64,000 nucleotides of DNA from Physcomitrium patens (taxonomy: Eukaryota > Streptophyta > Bryopsida > Funariales > Funariaceae), in assembly GCF_000002425.4 (NCBI RefSeq), contig NC_037275.1:1514636-1578635 (forward strand), written 5' to 3'. Both the position numbers and the translations under genes were made by a program. The notes beneath the pieces were generated by a model. It did no database searches and had not been told where the DNA came from. It was given only the letters and a program-made list of their open reading frames with translations. Below are positions 48,132 through 60,599 of this stretch, piece after piece. Within the stretch, counting starts at the first letter, position 1. Each line of letters opens with the position of its first letter.

Positions 48132-49367
48132 ATGCCACAACGAGTGATAGGCAAAAGGGAAGAAAAACTAAAATTATTAAAGGAGTTTCATGATAGTTTA
48201 TGGGCAGGGCATAGAGGAATCTGGGCTACTTTTGCTAAACTCAAGGAACGATATTGGTGGAAAAATATGTATCGAGATGTGCTCTCATTTTTAGAGTCAT
48301 GTGAAATTTATCAATCGTATTCTAATATCCGACACCAAGATGGTCTTCATCCTACATATCCTCTGGCTATTCATTTTAAATGGGTTGTTGATTTGGTTAT
48401 TATGCCGGTTGGGTTATGGCAGATGAGATATTTGATTTTAGCTTGTGAAGATTTATCAAATCAAGTAGAAGGAAGAGCATTGAGGACAAAATCTAAAGAG
48501 GGGATTTGTAGGTTTTTTCTTGAAGATGTCATTTGCTGCTACGGATGCGTAGGAAAAATCACTGCAGATCGTGGAGAATTAAATGCACAAGAAGCTTGTA
48601 AGTTCTTTGAAAGATGTGGAGTTAAACTATCACTGACTACTGCTTATAATCCGGAAGGGAATGCAAAAAGTGAACGCGGTCTCCCACCGATTGTGAAAGC
48701 ATTGGTTAAAGCTTGTAATGGGAAAGTTAAAGAGTGGCCACGGCTATTGTCATTTGCATTATGGGCTGATCGAACTACACATAGTTTGGTGACAGGATAT
48801 ATGCCAGTAGAAATTATGACAGGTCAAAAACCAATTATGCAGATTGAAGAAAAGGTACTTACTTGGAGTATGCTACCATGGGAAGATGGATTGATAAGAG
48901 AAGAACTTCTGGCTATTAGGATTCGACAATTGGAGCAAAGAACGGAAGATGTCCAGATATCATTGGGAAGGTTAAAAAGAGCAAGGTTACAAAACAAGGC
49001 GCGATTCGATAAGCAACATCGATTGAGACCAAAAGCAATCGAGGAAGGTGACTAGGTACTTGTTTATGACAATAGTCTGAATAATCAACATAGTACTTTG
49101 CGGAAATTTTCAAAACGTTGGTTTGGACCATATGTGGTAACAACTGTTCATGATAATGCGACTTACTCATTACGGGAGTTAGATGGTACAAAATTGAAAA
49201 TACCAATTGCAGGGAAGCGAATAAAAATATTTAAACAAAGACATGCAGAGATGAATATGGAAGACCTTAATGAAGGTATAGAGATTCCGCAGCAAGAAGA
49301 TGAAAGTGATTTGGATAATGAAGGTGACGAAGACGAACTAGACAAATACGTAGAGGATATATTCTGA
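48132..49367 (+). pseudogene. B integrase region
   Basis: The zinc module H-H-C-C (FHDSLWAGHRGIWATFAKLK, YWWKNMYRDVLSFLESCEIY) is followed by the DDE core: FKWVVDLVIMPVG, KITADRGELNAQEACKFF, and TAYNPEGNAKSERGLP giving the third acidic residue. A C-terminal GPY-type module lies near 49118 (RWFGPYVVTTVHDNATYSLR), ending in an acidic tail (DESDLDNEGDEDELDKYVED). No chromodomain. E integrase aligns along the same length. It would insert cDNA, here apparently at ACGT. Lightly broken. Confidence 0.87.
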
Positions 49368-49418
49368 ATCAAACAGCAATTGGGTAAATTGGTGCATACC
49401 GGAGGATGCATAGGTTCA

Positions 49419-49429
49419 GAGGGGGTGGA
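49419..49429 (+). other. B polypurine tract
   Basis: GAGGGGGTGGA directly before the 3' LTR. Confidence 0.85.
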
Positions 49430-50773
49430 TGTCATGTTGTAACACAAGTATACAATGAAAATAAAAAGAAAGGGAAATTTTATTAATATTCAGTTACCTC
49501 GAATATTGGGAGCATCGACCAACTCTAGTACAAATACTGAGTGGTCAGGTTCAGTCGCTCCGTTACAGTCAGCCGGGGTATACTGAAATGCTCCATTCGA
49601 TTCCAATAACGGGAGTCAGCAGGAAGAGAAGGGCCAATTCACACGACGGGTTCGAAGAGCCAATTGGATCCAATTTCGAGAATCCAATCCGGGTCCTCTT
49701 ATCCAATATGAGATCCGAATTGGCTGGTCAACCCAATGCAGTCTAATTACGGGAAATCTAGGTCTTACTACGGGTCTTAGCCAATCTGATGCGAGGACCA
49801 ATTTGACCCAATTATGGGAAGATCCAGGTTACTACGGGCATCTTTCTCAATATGGGACCTGAATTGGTCGGGCGACTCAATGTGGTCCCGATTACGGGGT
49901 TCGATTCTGTTTCAGGCTGTCCTGTTCTCTGTGCCGTTTTAGGGAACGTTATTTTTGGTAAATAGATTTCTTAAAGGTAAAAACAAAGGAGAAAGGTCTG
50001 ACAGCGAGAGCCAATTTCGGATCCAAGCTTGTCGGTGGGAGTCAATTCCGGATCTAAGACGGAAGATTGAAGAAATTCAGAGGATAAGGTTAGGGGGGAT
50101 ATAGTTTTGAGAAAAAAGTTTTTGAAGGGGGTTTTTTTTTTTCTCTGGAAATCGGGGGGAGCTAATTTCAAGCTTTTGTAAGGTTACTAGTTCGGTTTTC
50201 ATTGGAGGTTTTTGAAGATCAAGGAGATTAGAGAGAGGAGCTTCATGCTTTGGGTCGGGGAAGGAAAGACATAGAATTTGGATTTTTCTTCTTCGTAGAG
50301 TTTTGGGAAGACTGAGGCAATCGCTGCTGAAGTCAGTATTGTAATGGTGAATCGGGATTTTTAATGAAGTGGGTTTGAATACTCTTGACTGTTTTGTGAA
50401 ATCGAGTTACGTCTGTGATTGAAGGATTAAAAGGGTGTCTATAGGATTGAGTATGCGGAGTGAATGAAATTTATTGGGTTAATTTAACAAGACAGTCAGT
50501 GGATACAAGATCGTAAGTACAAAACGGTATTGAAGATTAACAGTTTGGGTTGTTCGGGGTTCTCTGTAACGTCTAGAAACCTACCGGCTGGGGCAAAAAG
50601 GACTTTGACAAGCAGTCAAAGAGCATCCGTATAGATTTACAGTACATTGTTGCATTCGTTTATATTCTAGTAGTCAAAACTGATAGACTGCTTGACTATC
50701 GGTGAATCTCCATACTTCCTTCTATAGCCAGACGCTCGGCGCGTTCTCGAGTAGGAAAGCACGTAATACGACT
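49430..50773 (+). repeat. B 3' LTR
   Basis: TGTCATGTTG...TACGAC(T). End ambiguous by one base against the ACGT target copy. Confidence 0.93.
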
Positions 50774-50776
50774 ACG

Positions 50777-51570
50777 TCAATAGTAGCTGATATGGCCGAT
50801 GAAACGACGTATGCCCGATACCGTATCTAGCTTTGATAAACCCAATATACAAGTAACTTTATCGAGGTCTATAGTGATACCTTCAACAAAGACAATGTGT
50901 CCCAATAGCTTCCCGGATGGTATGCCAAATTGATACTTCTTCGAATTTAGAGATATTCCATACTTGTCGCATTGATTCAAACAGTTATCTCGACATACTA
51001 GATGTTCAGCCGTTGTACTAAATATGAAAAAATCGTCGAGAAATATCTCTATTGATAAACGTAGGTAATCTTGAAATGCTTGTGTCATTACCCATTGAAA
51101 TGTGGTTGGTACATTACATAATCCAAATGGCATCACTTTATATGTAAATGTGCCCCAATCTATCGTAAACGTAGTCTTCAACTAATCTTCTTCGATAATT
51201 TTAATTTGATTATATCCCAAAAATCTGTCCAAAAATGAATAACATTCATGTCCGGCCACTGCGTCCAAAATATTGTCTGTAAATGGTAACGGAAAATAGT
51301 CCTTCTTAGTAGGTGCATTTAACTTTCAAAAATCCTAACATATCTTGATTTTCTCATTCTTCTTTGGTACTATCACGATTGGCAATACCCATGCACTATG
51401 CGAAACAGGATAAATAAAATCCACGTCGAGAAGTTTATCTAATTCCTCTTTCACTAAAAGGGAATATTTTGGATTAAGCCAGTGTTGTCTTTGACGAAAT
51501 GGTGTAACACCATCCTCCAAAATAATCTGGTGCTCACACACGTCGACTGGAATGTCTTTCAAATCCGCAT
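50777..51570 (-). pseudogene. C2 reverse transcriptase region
   Basis: Right part 51335-51562: VCEHQIILEDGVTPFRQRQH, KYSLLVKEELDKLLDVDFIY, LPIVIVPKKNEKIKIC. Left part 50777-51181: KTTFTIDWGTFTYKVMPFGL, NVPTTFQWVMTQAFQDYL, the catalytic IFLDDFFIFS, GKLLGHIVFVEGITID, then GHISYY, where B inserted. Plant-type non-chromovirus Gypsy signature. Lightly to moderately broken. Confidence 0.85.
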
Positions 51571-52089
51571 ATGATCATGCAAAGACAGATTTGTAATGGA
51601 CAAAAAACTATTTCCAAGCATCCAATTATGTATCTATAATACCAGCATATATTTTAATTAGCTGTGGCATTTCGTTGGTGCCTAAGTTAATGGATTGACA
51701 TACAGGGTCTTCTACAACCTGTGATTTAATTATCTTCTCCTGATTTGAATATCTTATATTATTTAATATATGGAAACTATCTAATACTGATTCCAATGTG
51801 CTGACTCTATTGATTGTGAGATTATTCATCCATTCGGTAATAGCATGATCGGAGTTAGTCGCATCCTCTTGATGCAGTAAATATTCGCCGGGACCTCCAC
51901 ATTGATAGACTCCTACCTTTGCTGTTGAAGTATTTTATCCTACCTCAATGTTTTATGGTGAACCTATAGCATCGTCATCTTCCTCAATTGATTGACTCTC
52001 GTTGTCCAATGTAAATTTTGATTCTGGTAATTAAGATTCTCCATGATATTATATCGGATACATCTGTAAAATAATCTGATTACGGCCTT

Positions 52090-53000
52090 TTCCAATTGTC
52101 AATGTGCCTCTGCCCCAATCGTTCTTAGCTTTGGCTTAATAAAGCTAAGGTCTGCCCAATAAAATGGGATACAATAACGTAGAACTCTGTAATCAAAATA
52201 CAATATAATCAATTTTGTATGTCAATCCCGTGATTACAGTGGCAATATTGCGTAAGATTCCCATTAGCTTTACCCGACTATAATTTGCCATTTACAATAC
52301 CAATATCGTAGGTAGCAATTGCTTTAGATCCAAGTCCTCTATTGTATCCGCATTCATTAAATTCACACTAGAGCCACCATCGACTTATACCTCTGGAATT
52401 AAAACGCCATTGATTGATGCATCGATTGTTGGTGCTCCAAGATCTGGGTTTGAGCTAACTTCATAAATTTCTTTAAAGTGAGATCTTTGTCGTATTAATG
52501 TTGAATTCAATATAGATCGACATTCCAGTGCTATAGCCAAAAGTAGCTTCATTATAATTGAAGGCTGAATAACATCCAAATCTTTCAGAATATCGTAGGA
52601 TTCTATATTGAGAGTAATTCTCAATGCTCTTTTGCATTTCATTGGTTTTGATTTTACTCCATTTGGCAAAAATTCCTTCCTGACAATTGAGATTGCCGCT
52701 GATAATTTCGCCAACTTTTCTACCACTAAAGGTTCCTTTAATACGTAAAATCTTTTATTGAGCTGTATAGATATTAGTACTTGATCAGTTGGGATCGATC
52801 TTGATAGTCCCAACAAATTGGCACGTAGAATCGAATTGGGTTCTTCGATTTGTTGAGGTCTCAATATTGGGATATGTCCTAATACTGATATTGGTTCGTT
52901 TAGCCCTGTGTACGGTGCTACTTGCTCTCTTGCGATTGATTCATCTAGGTCTTGAATTAGATTCTTGTCTTTTTGTTGACCTCTGGTAAGCACTACATTC
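52090..53000 (-). pseudogene. C2 protease and linker region
   Basis: The linker (IAREQVAPYTGLNEPISVLG, IPILRPQQIEEPNSILRANL) and a long open part 52385-53005 lead into the protease segment at about 52090-52390, homologous to C1 7399-7935. Broken. Confidence 0.72.
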
Positions 53001-53199
53001 ACCACCTCGACATGATGTACTCGTGAGTCCCATTGAACAGGACCTTTGTCCTCCGTCGGTTAGCTTATTTATATTTGTTGGTCCCGGTTATTATAATTAA
53101 AAGGCGCATTGCACTGCTGATAAGTATGACCAAACTACTTATAATTTCCACATATTCAAGCATAGTCATCACTAGCCCTTGGATTAGGACATTCACTCA

Positions 53200-55080
53200 C
53201 ATAATGTCTGATTTATCTACAATCATAGTAACGAAGTGGTCTCCTGCTAGCTCCTTCAAGGATATTAGATGTCTCTACTAGTATATAACAATTAGGTCTG
53301 TTCCATGTCGCATGAATAAAGGATCCTGGTTGATCCATTGGTACTGTAGACTCTAGCGTTAGCTTCATCATGGGTAGATATTGATGGTATCCTTGTTGAT
53401 TCATCGCCAATCCAAAAGTATTGGATACATCTTCTTGGTGAAATTTGGAGTTTAGAAAATTGGAATAATTTTTATTTTGTTTATTCACTCGATTTCCATT
53501 CCAGCCAAACCTATTATTTGTATATACTTGATTGACATCCCACGAAGTTGGTTGAATCATGGTCTATTTTTTGACTTATTGTTTTCTTAAATTCCAGCAA
53601 TTAGTAGTAGTATGCTTACCCCCACAAAATGTATATTGGACCATCAGTTGGGGTGGTGAAGAGCATTCAATTACCAAATGATCTTGTCCTTTACAATTGC
53701 TGTACCAAACATTAGGTCGCATATTTGTCGGTTCATGCCTTTTTTCTTTATCTTTGGCCACATTCACAGCCAATTCATTCATTGTTTTTGTCAATGTTAA
53801 TAACAATGATTCATTGGAATTTCTTGATACCAATACATTTGGCAATTCTTTTATAGATATTGGTTTTTGATACGTAGAATAAGGCGCATACGGGTGTGAT
53901 GATGATGGTGGTACATCCTACAATAGGACAGCATCTACTATTCCCTATGGAATTGTACCATAATCATTCTTTTTTAGATAACTTTCCGATGCGTCATTCC
54001 AATTTGTCATTTGATAACCTCCTTGAGATAGAATCATCGTGGCTCCAACTATTAAGTTTTAGTCATAGTGATATTCTTTCCATACTTTTGCTCGCTTAAG
54101 AGATGATGCAATGGTGGCTGATTGGTCCTCCTTTACAAACATCTTCAATTCTGGTGGATGTAGTCCATTAACCAATATGGACAACACAAACGATTCCGAC
54201 ATTTGATTATTTGGCCATTTTCGAAGTATATCTGCTACACGACCATAATATGATTGTATCGCTTCTCATAGTACCATTCTGCTGTTCATTAATTTTTCTC
54301 TAAGATGTTCTTCAAAACCATTTGGTCGAAAATGGGCTAAAAATGCATTCTTCAATGCTTCCCAATTTGAAAATTGACCCACTAGTTGGTGGTTGTACCA
54401 TTCAAATGTCGTGTCTTTTAATGCCACTAGCAACCATCTCAGCCAAATGTCTTATGTTCTTCTATTATTGGCTACACATGCCGTGAAGAATTGAGACAAA
54501 TGTTGATCTATATCTACAACTAGCAAATCCCAAAAAGTAGGTAATGGCATGACGCTAGTCGTTCGATTGTCCACTGCACCCATTTGAACTGCAATCGAAA
54601 CAACTGGTCCTCCAGACGCCATTAAAGATGCCGGTGTTCTGCTCAATTTCTTATTAAAATAAAAACTGTCTCCCATAAAAGTCTTTTTCGGACTTCCAAG
54701 CCTTCTTGATTGACTATTATTATTTCTAAATAATTTTATTAGTTGAATATGACGTGAAAATGATGGATTTTGATATATTTTGAATTGGTCTTTATTGGCA
54801 AGTGATTTATGTCGATCTTCAAAACCAGTCTTGTTAGAATCGGACATATCTCCAATTGAGAAAATACCCAATGGGATACCTAATTCCTCTATGCCTTCCT
54901 TGCTTTCCATTAACGGCTTCGAAAAGTATGCTGGACTATTAGCAACACTCCCTACGAGTGCTCTTGGCAATTTTTTTAATGGTATGTACTTTTGAAATAT
55001 TAAAAGTCGATCATCTTCTGGATATGATCGAATATGCTGACAGGCATGCAACCACGGCTTAATCCAAGTTTATCGATGCT
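53200..55080 (-). pseudogene. C2 gag region
   Basis: Open stretches at 54452-55051 (MASGGPVVSIAVQMGAVDNR, PTFWDLLVVDIDQHLSQFFT), 53576-53845 (CSNCKGQDHLVIEC zinc-knuckle-like) and 53213-53560 (GYHQYLPMMKLTLESTVPMD). Aligns to C1 gag 4860-6850 along its length. At the right edge homology with C1 fades near 55100, before any LTR. Confidence 0.78.
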
Positions 55081-55749
55081 TCTTTTTCAATTTATGATCT
55101 CACTCAAATAGCATTGATTAAAGATCATAAAAGGTGTAGGTTGACTTCTTATGACTAATGGTGCTAAAAATATTAGTTGGTAGTTACAATTATTTAGAAT
55201 AAGATAAAGTGATATATAAGTTATATCACTTGTATGGATTAGTTAATGAAGAGGCTCTCAAATTAGTTGTTACTTACAAGTTATCAACAAGATAATTGCT
55301 TATAAATGGCTTCAGGGCTTAGGTATATAAAGCCCTCTCAAAGTTTTTTTTTTTCATCTTTCTTTCTTCTACTTTTGGTTTGAATCCTTGATAAAAGTGG
55401 CTCATTGAAGCACCAAAGAGTTGTAGTGCTTTTATTTTTTATTAACTTATATTATAAGTTGTTTGATTTATATTCTTTTTGGTCCTCTTGAAGTTCACTA
55501 TCAATGGGGTTGTTTATTTGGATTGGACATGTTCATTGTACACGAAAAAAGAAAATTAGTAAGTTTAGATAAAAGAATCATTAAATTTCGAATTAAATTA
55601 AAAAATTTATAAGAATTTAAAGTTCGAAGATTTTTTGGTGTTGCTGCTCTACCCTTGAGGTTGTTGCTGCTATTGTTGCTCTACTCTAGAAGAATCTGCT
55701 ATTGCTCTATGCCATTTTTATCCAACAATATTCTTTCATCCATAAATAT

Positions 55750-55880
55750 TATTTTCATCTGATTGTATTATTTCATCTAAGAGCGCTATTTCTATCTAGT
55801 TGTATTCTTTTCATCTAATTGTATTATTTCATCTAATTATACTATTTCATCCAATTGTACTATTTTCATCAAATTATGCT
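55750..55880 (+). repeat. Short tandem repeat, TTTCATCTAATTGTATTA-like units
   Basis: About six imperfect units of 17-19 bp with the core TCATCTAATTGTA. Ends just before the poly-T tract. Confidence 0.75.
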
Positions 55881-55900
55881 TATTTTTATTTAGCTCTAGT

Positions 55901-55901
<1 letters not shown>

Positions 55902-55938
<37 letters not shown>
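55902..55938. repeat. Poly-T tract, 37 bp
   Basis: Longest homopolymer in the window. No element with a matching end found beside it. Confidence 0.95.
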
Positions 55939-55940
<2 letters not shown>

Positions 55941-57996
55941 CTAGCTACTTTCATTTTATTATTTCTATTTCATTCTGCTCTTTTCTTATTTTATTTTTAT
56001 CACTTTTTTAAAATTACATCAAATAGTAATTATTATTTGAAAGGCATTATGTAGAGAGTTGAAACTACAACCACTTGATTAACTAACTAATCATTAAAAT
56101 AATCATATAATTAGGACCAACTACCTTTTAAGTTTGTTGTGTAGTTACTTTTTTTTTAAAGTATATAAAAAGGATTTTTAGCTCATATTTTGATGCGTTT
56201 GTCCAAAAAGAGAACTTATAAGTCTTGAAATTATTTAAAAGATAATTATTTAATTATTATATGCTTCTAAATTATTTTATTTTATGCTAGTTCAATCTTC
56301 TAGTATTGATTGTTGTGTATAAGCATTCAAATTAAAAAGGATGCTTGAAGAATTTTAGAGTGAAGTAGAAAGAATCTTAGTCAAGGTATTAGAATTATTT
56401 TAAGGACTCGAATTAAATTAAGATTAGATAAGGAGCTTTATTAAAGGTGAAGCTAATCTCAAAATTGGTCATTATTTTTTTTCCTTGTTAATTTCTTATT
56501 GAAGGCCTTTCTCTAGTGGTTGAAGGGATTTAACCATCTTCTCTACTCCTTGTATCTTCTCTTTTCATCTAATTGTAAATTCCTTATTGGCAAAAATTTT
56601 CTTGTGGTGGAAGGATTTAATTATACTTTCTATCCACTATACCCCTCCTATTTACAAGTATAGTATAGGAATGAATCCTTTATCAAAATTTCAAGAGTTC
56701 TTTCATCAACAATTAAAAAAAAATATTTAGAAGAAAAAATTGTAATAAAGAAGAGATAGGGGTGAAAGAAAAAAAACAAATCAGAAGAAAAAGAATTCAA
56801 GTTTAAAGGCTACATTCCAACATAAGTTCTCTAGGAAAAATTAATTAAGCTTTTAAATTCTTACCAAACTAACATAGATTGTATATTGAGCAACAAAGAC
56901 CTAGAAGAAGAGAACTTGGTATTAAAAAATAAATAAATAAATAGATTCAAATAATTTTTTTAGTATTTTTAAATTATTTTAGTTGTTTAAAATTTAGGAT
57001 ATACATGTGGAGCAAGGAGCAAGGAGTTGGAAGATAGAACCTAGAACAAAGAAGTAAAAGAGATATTCATCTATTCTCTCTTTTAGGACTTAGGAGTATT
57101 AGATGAGAATAGAATGTATACTTGTGATCCTAATTTTTTAATTTAATTTATGATCAATTAGGAGGATCATTTAGATTATTTTTTATTTTTTAATTTTTTT
57201 TATGTTGTTTCATTAATAAGTAACAAAGTAGCTAATAATATAGCTAAGTTATTTTTTTTTTAAGTTCAATTGATGCATACAAAGAACTCTTTTTATCTAG
57301 TATTTTTGTCATTAATCAGTAGTAGATAATTCCTTAACTGCATTGATATAAAAGATTAAAAACAAAAAAAAAAAAAAAAAAATCAAACTTCTAGTCAGCA
57401 ATTAAATGTCTTTGCCTTCAATATTACTTAGGATCATCCTCACATAAGGTCGTTCCATATAATAATCTAAAAAAAAAAGTCTTCTTTGAGATGATATTTG
57501 AATGGATATTTTTTTTTTAGATTATTTCTAATATGATATCTTTCTTTGTTGGAAGAAGTATTTAAATAGAATATAAATTGATGAACATAAGATAATAAAA
57601 TTTAAATTCTACAAATTACTTATCTAGATTTTTTGATTGTTTTAATTTTTAATTTTTAGAAATGACGTCATGGTTGTAGCAATTTTATGCACTGCTCCAC
57701 TAAATTCTATAAACTTGTATTAGTACAATCCTTAGAAAATCTAGAATACTTAAGAACTATCAAGTTTCTTTTGTCAAGCAGTAGAACTTTAACTCTTAAG
57801 CCTGATTTAAATACACCTAAAAATCTTTTTGGAGAATTTGAAGATTTTTTTTTAGAAGACCTTGAAAGAAGTTCAAAAAACTTATTTTCAAAATCTCTAC
57901 TAGATAATACAAGTAATTTGGATAAATAGAGTAATCATTTTTTACATCTATCTAAAAAAGTGGATCCAAATAGAGGAAAAAGATAAAAACCACCAC

Positions 57997-58535
57997 TATC
58001 ATGGATATGAATTTCAAAGAAAGAAAATCCTCAACACATTCTTGTATCACTAAAAGGAGCCAAAAAGTCACTCAAAGATGATATAATATTGAACTAGAAT
58101 GGCTATTACCAAAAATAAGAAGACTAAAAAGTCTTGAAATAAGAGTGAGGACTAAAAAGGCATTGACAAGAATGAAAAAGGCTTCATTCTTATCTCCATA
58201 TATATGCTTAACTAAGAATTATGTGACGATGTCTTATAGGACCTCAAAAATAAGTTGACTTTGCAAGACACGTATCTTAACTTGCAAGATAAGTTTTTAT
58301 ATGTGCACCATATAGTTAGCTTATTTTACAAGCTACTAACACATGATTAACTTATTGACTAAGTTTCTAATCTATCAATCAACTATAAATACATGTAAAG
58401 TCAAGCAACATCTATGGAGCTTCTAGGAAGCTTCTCTAAAAGGTCTTATGAAAATAACTTACTTTTATTTATTTTTACCTATTTCTAACTAATCATATAA
58501 CTATTTATTAGAATACTTATATATGTCTGTGACAT
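57997..58535 (-). repeat. A3 3' LTR
   Basis: Left edge TATCATGG, right edge CTGTGACA; about 539 bp, reverse complement of the A LTR. Next to it at 58550 is a CTCCTT-like remnant of the polypurine tract. Confidence 0.85.
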
Positions 58536-58575
58536 TACCTTCCTTTTTAGAGACAAATTCCATGAAGAGCAATCT

Positions 58576-58803
58576 TTATATGTTGAGGAAATCTAAGATG
58601 CGGCAAATTGTATTTGCTACATATTTTGATCTTTGTTTTCTTTGAAGATGGTTAGTAGGCCCTCTCAGCCATTGATAGTGTTTCATACTTAGACAAAAAG
58701 ACCACCTTATTATTTTATCATTGTTGAGGCCTTTGTAACTTCTATCAAATAAAATATTTAAAAAATCTTTAGAATTTGTTCTTACTTCTAATAAAATCAT
58801 CAA
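58576..58803 (-). pseudogene. A3 extra frame downstream of integrase
   Basis: An open stretch matching the downstream frame of element A (25999-26421): NILFDRSYKGLNNDKII, WLRGPTNHLQRKQRSKYVAN and RILDFLNI. Unknown product. Retained similarity to A over its length in a much older copy suggests it was a real coding part of the family. Confidence 0.55.
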
Positions 58804-59114
58804 ACATTGGGAGTCTCTTCCAAGGTTGTGATACTAAACATGTTGTATCTTGCCATTTATTTGAAGAAGGATATATCATTCTTAAGGATATTCATCTTGA
58901 ACTTGTTGTCTTGAAGGTTGTGATAATCACAATGTCTTATTTCATAAGTCTACAAATAAAAGTTCTTAAGTTGAATTTACTAGTTTTTGATTCTCCATCT
59001 CCTTAAGTACAAAGAAGTTATAAAGAAGGATAAAAAAATAATGTCTTATCTTTCTTTACTCTTGTTTCTTTTAAGGCAAAGATTTGCTAATCTTCATCTT
59101 ATTTTTGATGAATG

Positions 59115-60200
59115 TCATTGATGAAAGGCTTCAACTTCTTTTGTTGCATTTGCAAGATTCTTTGATGGCTCCCATGTGTACTCACTAATATCATATCCAT
59201 GCCAATGAATAAGATATTCCAAGCTATTTTGGAGCTGCCTTGAGTCTAAGACTTCTTCCATCTTGGAGTCTTGATTATTATCTACTTCTATAATAAAAAG
59301 TGGCATTTGTCTTCTTTTCAAGATATTCACTATCTTATATTGCTCAAGAAGGGATACATGAAATACAAGGTGGATCTTCATAGACTTTGGTAGATATAAT
59401 TGATAAGCAATAAGATTGATTTATTTACAAATATAAAAAGGTCTTAACTTACAATAGTCCAACTTATTGCAAGGATGAGTAGTCTTAATATTATGACGAA
59501 GTAACCATACCTTGTCACTTATGTTGAATTGTGGTTGCTCCTTGTGATAGGCATCTGTATTGGTCTTTTGTCATTCTTGAGCTTCCTTTAATTATATCTT
59601 CATTGTTGTATGTAGCTTTGATAAATGATTTATTAAATCTTTTGCCATAAGATTATCAACTTTTGAAAAGTTAAAAGTATTAAGTAGAAAAATGTACCAA
59701 ATTATTGTATGTGAACTTTGCTAATGACAAAAGAGTTGTCCAATCATCTTGATGATAGTAGATGGTATACCTCAAATAATACTCGAGAACTTGATTCACT
59801 AGTTCTATTTGCCCATCAATTTCAGGATGAAAAGCTGAAGAAAGCTTTATATCCACCTTTAGAATTTTGAATAAGGTTCTCTAAAATATTGATACAAATT
59901 GCATCCTCCTATCTAATATAATATCCTTTGGCAATCCATAATAGCAATAGATATTTTCAATAAAAAGTTTAGCTATTTCTTCACCTAAAATAGATTTTGT
60001 ATATAATAAAAAATATATTATTTTGGTGAATTGATCTAAAATTACAAATAAAGAGTCATATAAATTTAAACTTGAAAGATCTATAATAAAATACATATAA
60101 ATGAAAGACCATGGTTGTTCAAATATAAGCAATGGTTGGAGAAGTCCATAAGATTGATGACGAGGATTTTTTGATTTTGAATAAATGCTATATGACTAGA
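59115..60200 (-). pseudogene. A3 integrase and chromodomain region
   Basis: The chromodomain part at 59115-59381 (EEVLDSRQLQNSLEYLIHWH, GYDISEYTWEPSKNLAN) is preceded by HLVFHVSLLEQY. Core scraps at 59881-60132 (YDSLFVILDQFTKIIYFL, EEIAKLFIENIYCYYGLPKD). Fossil with many breaks. Confidence 0.82.
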
Positions 60201-60599
60201 CAAAGTCTTTTACCACCTTTTACATTTGCAACCACTAAAAATCTCCAGATATAAGCTCTAGGTCTTCTTATATCCAAAATATCATGCTGTTGAAAAGTCA
60301 TGATGTGCTTGAAGAATACATAAACATGCTTTACTTTCTAAATCAAATAGGCATCTTTTGAAATAGAGAAGGTTGTTCTTGAATTAAACTTTGAAACATC
60401 ATGAGATTTAGAAGAAAGATTCTTGATATCATGAATAAGAGGATCTAAGGACATACTTGATTGAATTTATTTGGCAAAGGTTGAATCAATAGACAATGTT
60501 GATTTTATTGCTCAAAGATGAAAATTTTTGTTCTTTAAGATGATTGTTCTTTATTGATCAAAAGATACATCTCCTTCTTTTGGTGAAAGACAAGAGCAT

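Larger units (their letters stand above)
42105..50773 (+). mobile_element. B: Ty3/Gypsy element, nearly full length, nested in C2
   Basis: LTRs of about 1343 bp (42105-43447, 49430-50773) differ by roughly 3-4% by eye. In order: primer site, long gag, protease, reverse transcriptase, RNase H, integrase, polypurine tract. ACGT flanks both ends (42101-42104, 50774-50777; the last LTR base is ambiguous), and C2 sequence rejoins outside. The core is largely open, broken about half a dozen times. No chromodomain and no envelope gene seen. GC content is visibly higher than in surrounding sequence, in line with a younger age. Confidence 0.95.
34262..55100 (-). mobile_element. C2: C-family Ty3/Gypsy element split by B and D
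   Basis: Minus strand. From right to left: gag (53200-55080), linker and protease (52090-53000), reverse transcriptase (50777-51570), nested B (42105-50773), RNase H (41246-42100), nested D (36309-41245), integrase (35303-36304), polypurine-like tract (35263-35275), accessory frame (34262-35000). Domain order and homology to C1 show one original element. LTRs corresponding to those of C1 were not found at either end, so both ends are probably incomplete. Broken, with well over ten interruptions. Confidence 0.85.
55101..57996. other. AT-rich gap with promoter-like and low-complexity sequence, no gene recognised
   Basis: Contains TATATAAAGCCC near 55324 and TATATAAAAAGG near 56162, each preceded by sequence that could be an LTR or a promoter, a short tandem repeat near 55750-55880, a 37-bp poly-T at 55902-55938, and homopolymer-rich DNA. 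A short open stretch at 57687-57929 has no recognisable domain. No retroelement protein motif was found, so this may be unplaced host or decayed element sequence. Confidence 0.5.

Noticed and set aside
57687-57929. 80-codon open stretch before A3
   Set aside because: No motif, no codon-bias signal I can judge, and AT-rich. Left unannotated as a gene.
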